The position numbers and the translations under genes were made by a program. The notes under the pieces were generated by a model, which was not told the DNA's origin, searched no databases, and worked only from the letters and a program-made list of their open reading frames with translations. From NCBI GenBank assembly GCA_946803715.1, contig CAMPET010000033.1, forward strand, positions 194,885 to 258,884: a stretch of DNA of 64,000 bases, in the 5' to 3' direction. Below are positions 57,090-64,000 of the stretch, in pieces. Each line of letters begins with the position of its first letter. Position 1 is the stretch's first letter. The DNA comes from Beroe ovata. Lineage: Eukaryota > Ctenophora > Nuda > Beroida > Beroidae.

Positions 57090-59078
57090 CCTTAATGTGG
57101 TCAGCAATGTTAACTGTTAGATGCCCTTTTACCAATTTGCACCTCCTGAATTCAGAAATATTTTATTAATCACTAATTAGTACAAACCCTCATGAGATAA
57201 GCATGAACCATAACAAAAGAGTTTCGAGTGCTCACGACAATATTGAACTTTGTTCTATAACGTTTTCCTTCTTGTGAATGATGAAATATCGCTTCCTGGA
57301 AAGACATGGCAACATTTTTGAACGAACCTCTGGGAATTGCTATGATTATTGTCCTCACCTTCCCTTTACACCGTTGACAGATTTGCATGGTCTTGCTTAA
57401 CCAACTCAGTCGTGTATGTCTGCGATAATTTTCTCGGTGTCTCCAATTAGTGACCAACTTTACAGGATTCAATTGTGGAGGCTTTTTGCCCAAGAATGCG
57501 GTAGTATATATTGAAGTCGAAACTAGAGACCATTAACACACGCCTAGATATGTCATAAAGTACATGTCAGCACCTTGTGATGATAGCAAGTGCGTGACAG
57601 CGGGAGAGTTGATTGATGAGAAATTGGATTAGCTAATATAGTTTTTCCCAGAACTATCTAGTTGATTGATGTCATAGGATGCCTCCATGCACTTAGAGTT
57701 TTCTGCTTTAAATCTCTCTTCTTCATTACAATATCTCCCTTTCATCAAAGTATGTTTCCACCAAATTAACTATGGTAATTTGTTGTGAGTATTTGTTGTT
57801 TGGACGCCACATGGCTATCTTTCTGCAACTTAACTAATGCGAGAGTACATAACTAAATAATTAACCCTTTGTCTTCCCTGTACAGCAACATAGCCTCACA
57901 TCTGTTCATCTCTCCAAAGTGAAGCTTGTAAAGCGCTCCATTGAAACAAATGGTTCTCTTTGTTACTTTCTCATGTGATGGTATTGGTAAACAACTAGTT
58001 TATACATGAACCGGCTACTTGAAAAAACATGCATTATCGGTACCGATATTTTGCCAAATGTATTATTACCTCGTAAGAATTAGCAGCGGGGACCACTTTC
58101 CCTGTTTCCATGGTGACACTAGGTTACCCAACAACTGCAGCCGTCGAGTATCATCTGAAACCAGAGTGAAGTTCATTATAGTAAGAGCCAGCTTACATTT
58201 ATCGCACAACAATCATTAGTTATCTATGGGACTTAATCGAGTATTTTCGATTACTGGACACCACTATCAAGTAACACCACGTACTATAACCACCACCTAC
58301 GACATCGCCAATGTCACCGCTTCCCGAAAATTCATGGCGAAACTACTGTTATTTTCTCCCATGAATGAGTTTGTTACAGCAATACAAAACAGGTGTTTTA
58401 ATGATTACTTTGTCAGGACAGGTGGCTTTCTAATTGCGTTATAGCCACACCTGAACCCTATCATCCCTGTTTCAATTATTATACAGGCCAGCGCTTTGCC
58501 GCCGCCGAATTCCAACGAACTTCGTGTTTCCTTTGTTTTACATTCATCAGTGTATTATTCTGTAATTAACATCGCCGCCCAGCCCAACTTTCCCCTAATT
58601 ATATCATGGTCATTTCACCCTTACGTCAGGTTTAATACTCAATCGAGGTTGGGGGGAGCCTTTTCATACCCAGGTATTATAGGACCGTCCTACCTTATTC
58701 ATCAATAAATTCACCTTCTGGCTTCTACTGCCCCATTATGATAAGCTTACTCGCGTAGACACGCACACACAGTCACAGATAGATATTTCTTGTGGTATCT
58801 TGTGCTCGAATAATTGAATAATTAATTAGGAGACCACGCTATTTACTATTATACTGACACACAAATTGAGATGACTTCTTATCTAGAGAGTATAGTATAG
58901 TAGAGGTGATAATTCAGACACCACGAAGATTCATTTCCGATGATTCATAGGCTTTGTTTGCGGCACGGTCGTCTACAATTAGAGGTCGGCGACAAACTCT
59001 CCACGCGAGAGTTTGCTATTCAGACCACGTCCATGGGCTACAACGGCCATTGTTTTGATGATCCGGTCATTCTATACC

Positions 59079-60914
59079 ATGAGTAACCATGAGTTGATTT
59101 CTAGAGTTGAAATGCTCGTGAACGTGTCGGACGAACCAGATCTGTACTGGGGATTTGATGAGTTTGGGAACATAAACCGGACGAGTCTGAGCGATGAGAT
59201 TGAGTGGCCCCTGTGGGAGCAGGTCTTAGGGATTGCCTACTACCTCTTCATATCTGTCCTGGGAATCGGTGGTAAGCACTAAGCACTTTCGTTGTTGTGA
59301 GTGGTGTAGCAAAGCAAAACCACCATCTAGACTTTTCAACGGAATACTTACCACACCGAATTGATATTATTCGAGACCCCTATGCCTAAATAATTATTAG
59401 CTTTACCGATTTCTGTCATGAATAAAGTAAAGGCAACTTATCGATAGAGCACCCTACTATCCAAAACATCAATACCGAGTGGTTGTCTAATTTCTATTAT
59501 TTTCCAGGGAACATATTCATATTCTACGCTGTAGAAAAGGTGAAGCATAGGAGCACTGACCGGCGCACGTTGCTCATCATCAAGTATCTGGCGTTCATTG
59601 ATCTTCTCTCCTCCATTGTCCTCTACCCCAACTTCATCATCCTTGTCTATACTAAGAGGTAATGTGAGGTTAATGGGGATTAATTATCTGCAAATTAATG
59701 GTGGATAATCATCATAATTCGTGGGAATAGATAGAAAGTCATAAAGTATTGCCGCACTATTGTATCGATTAATGTGTTCCATTAGACAGCTTTTGGTGCC
59801 GGTGAACCTATCAACGCGCGACATTTCGATCCCATTATCACCGATTACTTGTCATCTATGAGTCCAGGCGGCAGTGGAAACACAAAGCTCGCATCTCGAA
59901 CAGAAACAAGACGCCTACCTAGTATTCTCCATTCCCTATACAGTATAGATACACTTCCTAACACATGAAATCCATCTACAGGTACATAGCAAGCGCCACA
60001 TACTGCAAGATTCTGGGATTATTCGAGATTTACTTCCCCACAACGTCCACATTCCTCGTTTTGACGATGGTCGCGGCAAAAGTTCAAATGTTACGCGACC
60101 CATTCCGGTCGCTCTCGGAAAAGAAACATTGGATTCACTCGGTCTGCATCGTTATATGCTTGATTGGTCTCCTTATCCCATCGGCCCCGTTTTACAATCT
60201 AGCGACGTACATATACGATCCGAAACGAGCGACTTGCACATTCGACTTTTACCCAGACTGGAATGACGAACTACCGAAGTTTCTCTTCGTAACTTTCGCG
60301 ACGGTTTTCTGCTGCGTGGTTCCGCTGCTTGCCATAGCCGGGCTGAGCGTTTATATCATAAGGAAAGTGAAGAAAGTATCCTCACACCAACAAAGGACCA
60401 CCACTCAGGTAAGCCGCGTAAATCACAAAATTTTCCGTGTTTTTTGCAAGATATCGTGTCCCATAATCGATATTTTCCCACCCTAGAAGACGAAATCGTC
60501 ACGGAAATCGGTGCTGGTCGTACTATTGGTCGTTCTCGCATACGCTGTCACATGGGCCCCATTCTTCGTCGTGTTTACGATAGCTCTGTTCTTCAGAACA
60601 GAAGCCGTCATACCCAGGCATCTATTTTAGACAGATTGCTATGAATATATTCATAGAGAGAAGTGATATTTCAATGAAGTTCACATCTTCTCTACCATTT
60701 TTCTCCCCCTAACAGGAGCTTGCTGTTCTGGCCGAAAGCATCACTGATGACCAACAACGCAGTAAACCCTATAGTTTACGTGTACTCCAACACTCATATC
60801 AAGAGAGTGTTTATGCGGAGTTTTATGCCGTATTGGTCTCAAAGACAGTCAAGTAGTGAGATAGGAAACCGAACTGAAGTACATGTAGCTGCTGAAACCG
60901 AGTTTGATACATGA
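59079..60914 (+). CDS. Class A G protein-coupled receptor with atypical DRY and a GC-AG intron
   Basis: Seven-helix receptor; ligand unknown. Five exons join in phase: 59079-59271, 59508-59658, 59982-60408, 60487-60617 and 60716-60914, giving 366 residues. N-glycosylation sites lie at 15 and 33; TM1 has GN (65-66), TM2 LAFIDLL, and TM3 starts at Cys123, probably paired with the ECL2 Cys in RATCTFDF. The DRY position reads AKV (147-149). TM5 contains Pro, TM6 has TWAPF (279-283), TM7 NPIVY (318-322). The fourth intron must use a GC donor (AG|GCATCT at 60618): only that keeps the frame into TM7, and the nearby GT is out of phase. ATG 59058 is an alternative start seven codons upstream. AATAAA stands at 61038. 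Not closely similar to the other receptor in this window. Confidence 0.9.
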
Positions 60915-61037
60915 ATGTTGAGCCAAATCAAAAAATTGCTTGTTGATTGTATGCTTTCTATAATACTTGTTAAAACTTGATAACCAAATAACCAAAAAAG
61001 CTCTTCATTGCTCAAATTACAACCCCATACGTTGACA

Positions 61038-61043
61038 ATAAAT
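61038..61043 (+). terminator. Polyadenylation signal of the second GPCR gene
   Basis: AATAAA lies 124 bases after the TGA stop codon. This is the only canonical signal close to it. Confidence 0.5.
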
Positions 61044-61567
61044 TGACCAAGTCAGAAAATCAAGCATATTCCATTCCACAATGCGCGTCTTGTGCTAATA
61101 CGTGTGTTCGCGCCGCGCGCGCGAATTGAAGTCAAATCTGCGCTCAGTTCCCACACAATATTTTGTCGCGCCTTCCGTTTTCTCTACAAATATTGTGACA
61201 CCACATATTGTGTGGCACATGTAGTCCTAGCCTGATGTGAATACTGTTGCAATCTTGAACGATCTTTTAGAAAAAGGAGAGGGTTAGCTACTGTCAACAA
61301 GACTTGATTCTTCCATGTTGAGCTAACCTCATGATCAAACATTCAGATAGAAATCAGTTCATTTTCTCAATGTCTAAAATGGTTGGGCACTCCTTTGGGT
61401 CCTTTCTAAGTGCCCTAGGTATCTCACCCTGAATCCTAAAGATACTCATCAAAAACGGGTCGGTTTACAACGTCTTAAAATTCGGAAGTTCTCGGTAAGT
61501 TATTAAAAAGTGTCAATTGGCATGGGTATGAATTAAGGGGGCGATGTTCAGAACTCGACAAATCGTC

Positions 61568-62223
61568 CTATTCATCACTGAAGAGATCTCTTTTCCACTT
61601 GTTATCATTTATACCTGACCTGTCCTTGTTATCATCATTACCTCGGTTGAAGGAGCGGTTATTGGACCACATTCCGCCACGCGTCCCCCCTTGTGACCAA
61701 TCACGTGGCCCGTCACGTGACATAATGCGTGGCCCGTCACGCCAGCCTGCGAGACCTCCGCGACCGCGGAATCTTCGAGATTCTTTGCGGGTGTAACTGT
61801 CGTTATATCCGCGACTCACTTGTCTGTCGTCGTGCTAGAGACATGGGAAATAGCTAGATGATGTGCTAAGGAACATGCAATAATTAAGGAGGACAGCTGC
61901 AGGCGGCCTGTAGCTATCCTCACCATTCTTGCATGCTGCAGTCCCAGTTGTAGCACGGGAAATTACTTCAAATCATATGTTAAACAAGGTAGCAAACTCA
62001 AATAGCCAGGTTCTCATCCTGCCGTACTTACATCTCCATACTGGGGAGTGGTATTGGCTTTGAACGGATCCCAACCCACTTGTTCTCTCAGACTTCTCTC
62101 CTCGGGAGCCTTCCCTCCACGGGTGTTCTCCGAAGATGGGCGTTTATCCCTGCTCCCAATTCCAGACTGTTGCTTCACTGTTATCGTTGAGCTCAGTGAC
62201 TTGAATCTGGGGTTGTTGTGACT
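61568..62223 (-). CDS. 3' part of an RGG-rich, probably RNA-binding protein
   Basis: Two minus-strand exons join in phase 0: 62223-62032 (64 codons) and 61834-61568 (89 codons including TAG). The first has KRPSSENTRGGKAPEERSL and GWDPFKANTTPQYGD. The second has SRRFRGRGGLAGW, two DGPR repeats, GGTRGGMW and ends NKWKRDLFSDE. Arg-Gly clusters and charge suggest an RNA-associated nuclear protein. The terminal KWxxDLF is reminiscent of the Btz/CASC3-type motif, but I am not sure of that. The 5' part should lie beyond the right end of the window. Its acceptor at 62224 abuts a repeat stack, so the next intron is filled with transposon sequence. The acceptor is weak; the second exon is firmer than the first. 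Confidence 0.55.
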
Positions 62224-62230
62224 CTTATCT

Positions 62231-62890
62231 TTTGAGTGAGCATTTGAGAATAGCTCCTAAACGGATGAACCGATTGACTTGAAACTTCTACAATAGCTCA
62301 AGGACCATTAGAAACCATGACAACCAAGATTTCACTTCAATCTGATAATCGGTTTAAAGGGCCGACATATTACCCCTTATCAGCCCAAAACATGTCAGTT
62401 TGAGTGAGCATTTGAGGATAGCTCCCGAACGGCTAAACTGATTGACTTGAAACTTCTACCATAGCTCAAGGACCATTTTTTATTTTCTATTTAGTAGAGT
62501 TTTACTTCTATTCCAACAGCTTCTATTCCAACAGCTGTACAGCCAATGACAGGAATCGAAGGATTCAAGTCATCAAGCCAGTGACGGTTAAGGAAGTGTA
62601 ATCCATACTTTATTCGCCCGAGACTTCGCTGCAATGGGCAGCTCCTCATTTAACCCTCCCGCACAGTTTCCTGTATGCTCGGCTGAGTGAACCGTTGGGC
62701 TGCATAGGGTTGAGTTAAATCACTCACCCTTAGCTGAGTGGTGCGGTGGCCGGGACTCGAATTCAGGATCTTTCGATCAAAAGTCCAATGTCCAACCCAC
62801 TAAACCACTCACCGCAACCACTCCGACAACCAAAATTTCACGTCAATCCGATAATCGGTTTAAAAGTTAAGGGCCGACATAACCCCTTAT
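62231..62890 (+). repeat. Tandem duplication, second copy split by a SINE
   Basis: Unit 1 is about 62231-62398. Unit 2 is 62399-62484 plus about 62821-62890, with an insertion between. Shared words include TTTGAGTGAGCATTTGAG, GATTGACTTGAAACTTCTAC, ATAGCTCAAGGACCATT, GACAACCAA and GATAATCGGTTTAAA. The dispersed repeat near 23215 has a similar GATTGACATGAAA word. Confidence 0.85.
62485..62816 (-). mobile_element. tRNA-derived SINE
   Basis: On the minus strand the element starts with a tRNA-like head (62815-62743). It has the acceptor stem GCGGTG/CACCGC, an A-box-like TGGTTTAGTGG and a B-box-like TTCGAGTCC, the internal promoter of RNA polymerase III. A tRNA-unrelated body of about 250 bp follows. 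It ends in a duplicated AGCTGTTGGAATAGA motif and an A-rich tail. The T stem is poorly paired, so this is not a functional tRNA gene. It interrupts the second copy of the tandem duplication, which defines its borders. It presumably relies on a LINE for movement. Confidence 0.75.
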
Positions 62891-63997
62891 TAGGGTTGGC
62901 AATTATATCCTAAAATTTTTTATATATATAAGATATAATTTTTAAAATTTTATATATATAAAATAGGATATAAAGATATAATTTTTTTGCTTGGGCAATC
63001 GACCATTTTGATGCAAGTTTTGGGTATTTTTTTGCCAATGGAAGTTGGTTGTTTGAACATCTAGGGAACTAGGGCTGTTTAACACCCTCTGTAGATGAAC
63101 TGAAACACCTTCAAAGCTTCTAGAAAAGCTTTTCAGTCAAGTCAAACTTATTAGTGCCCGTCGCCCATCACTATGTAAACGAAGCATTCATTATGATAAA
63201 TTAGCCTTGTTCGAATAGTAGTAGGTATATGGGGAGTAATGGGTATATGGGTAGTTTTCGACGATCCAAGTCCTAAATCCAGATCCAATAGATTGATAGA
63301 ATGAGGTTTTAATCTCTGCAGTGCCGCAGAAAACCAGAGTTTTTTACTTTCATAGCATGAAGGCATAAGAACGACCTGTAGGCTGTACGTCCACAAAACA
63401 ACCTATTTGCCGCTCAGCTGGCTCTATCAGATGTGTTTAGCTATTGACAAAGTTAATAATTCTAAGTTGAATAACAACATTCTCGTTCCACAGTTTCCTC
63501 TTGATAGTAGGTCCAAACCAAACACAAAATAGAGGATTGGTCGAGTACTTAATATTAAACAGGTCTACTGACCCACTCTAGGCAGGCTTCATTGTTTCCA
63601 CACAATTTAGACCTATGTTGCATTGTTTCTTGACGACAGCGGAGCTGACATAGATACTTAGATACTTTTTCCTTGTGTTTCAGACCAGTGCTCAAAGGAC
63701 TCATTACACAAGGATGAGGTGTCACGTGATCTGATAATCAATGATTATAATCATTAATTACACTCACACTATACCACATGACACACAGAGGGGATACACC
63801 TTACCTAATCAGAGATGTTGATGCATGTTAAGCCTTTGAATTGCAGACTGATAGGCGTCGCGAGCCACGAGATCCGGCCAAAAATTAACCCGATTTTTAT
63901 ATATATAAAAATCGAAAATTATATATATAAGATATAATTATTTTTCGCCGTTTTATATATATAAATTATATATATAAAATTATATCTGCCAACCCTA
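62891..63997. mobile_element. Putative non-autonomous hAT-like element
   Basis: TAGGGTTGGCA at the left and TGCCAACCCTA at the right form 11-bp terminal inverted repeats. Both are followed inward by AT-rich TATATATA/GATATAATTTT subterminal hairpins. TAGGGTTGGCA-type ends are common in hAT transposons. The 1.1-kb interior has no transposase frame. An 8-bp target duplication would be CCCCTTAT, but the three bases visible after the right end (GTC) do not match. The two ends may therefore belong to different copies. Confidence 0.5.
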
Positions 63998-64000
63998 GTC

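Larger units (their letters stand above)
49882..59030. other. 9-kb gene-poor interval
   Basis: I found no exon with recognisable motifs or good splice structure. It contains a GT tract (51590-51675) with an undetermined base at 51619, dispersed repeats (53516-53592, 53825-53962, 54056-54128, 56974-57089), a hairpin (55734-55784), CG-dinucleotide tracts (about 50840, 54935, 56238) and a CACG-type repeat near 55478-55515. Confidence 0.6.

Noticed and set aside
62743..62815. Genuine tRNA gene
   Set aside because: The T stem does not pair well, and the segment is the head of a 330-bp insertion, so a SINE explains it better.

Overview
This window is nuclear DNA of an animal. Conserved metazoan genes are split by many short GT-AG introns. 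There are class A GPCRs, a Gq-type G protein alpha subunit, and secreted kringle, fibronectin III and PAN domains. (CA)n microsatellites are abundant, and several sit against assembly gaps. The compact, intron-rich genes, a gene nested in an intron and a base composition that looks to be around 40% GC suggest an early-branching marine invertebrate. A ctenophore is my guess, but the sequence does not prove it.

Layout. 1-4200 holds no recognised gene. 4530-15811 (+) is a nine-exon Gq-type alpha subunit gene; its 8.1-kb seventh intron contains a complete single-exon gene (13213-14277, +) for a secreted protein built from two copies of one domain. 17698-19298 (+) carries exon-like blocks of an unrecognised Ser/Pro-rich protein whose model is incomplete. 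20849-22500 (+) is a six-exon EF-hand gene of calbindin/calretinin/secretagogin size. 22.5-29.6 kb is gene-poor. 29639-30457 (-) is an intronless short-chain dehydrogenase close to peroxisomal trans-2-enoyl-CoA reductase. 31986-39119 (+) is a 24-exon CAND1 gene; I could follow every splice phase. 39998-43576 (+) is an intronless gene for a 1192-residue secreted protein with a stonustoxin-type MACPF-like N-terminus, fibronectin III domains, a kringle and PAN-like modules. It converges on a six-exon class A GPCR (47103-44817, -) across a cluster of GC-rich hairpins. 49234-49881 (+) encodes a small type II membrane protein with a repetitive acidic tail. 50-59 kb is gene-poor. 59079-60914 (+) is a second class A GPCR of five exons with one GC-AG intron. 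61568-62223 (-) is the 3' end of an RGG-rich protein gene. The last 1.8 kb is a stack of repeats: a tandem duplication, a tRNA-derived SINE inside it, and paired hAT-like ends.

Functional links. The Gq alpha subunit, the two GPCRs and the EF-hand protein all belong to receptor/calcium signalling, but nothing shows that they work together; CAND1 (cullin exchange) and the reductase are unrelated housekeeping genes. The strongest novelties are the kringle placed inside a fibronectin III fold in the 1192-residue protein, the duplicated-domain secreted gene nested in the G-alpha intron, and a set of long, nearly spacer-free palindromes (211, 149, 71 and 60 bp).
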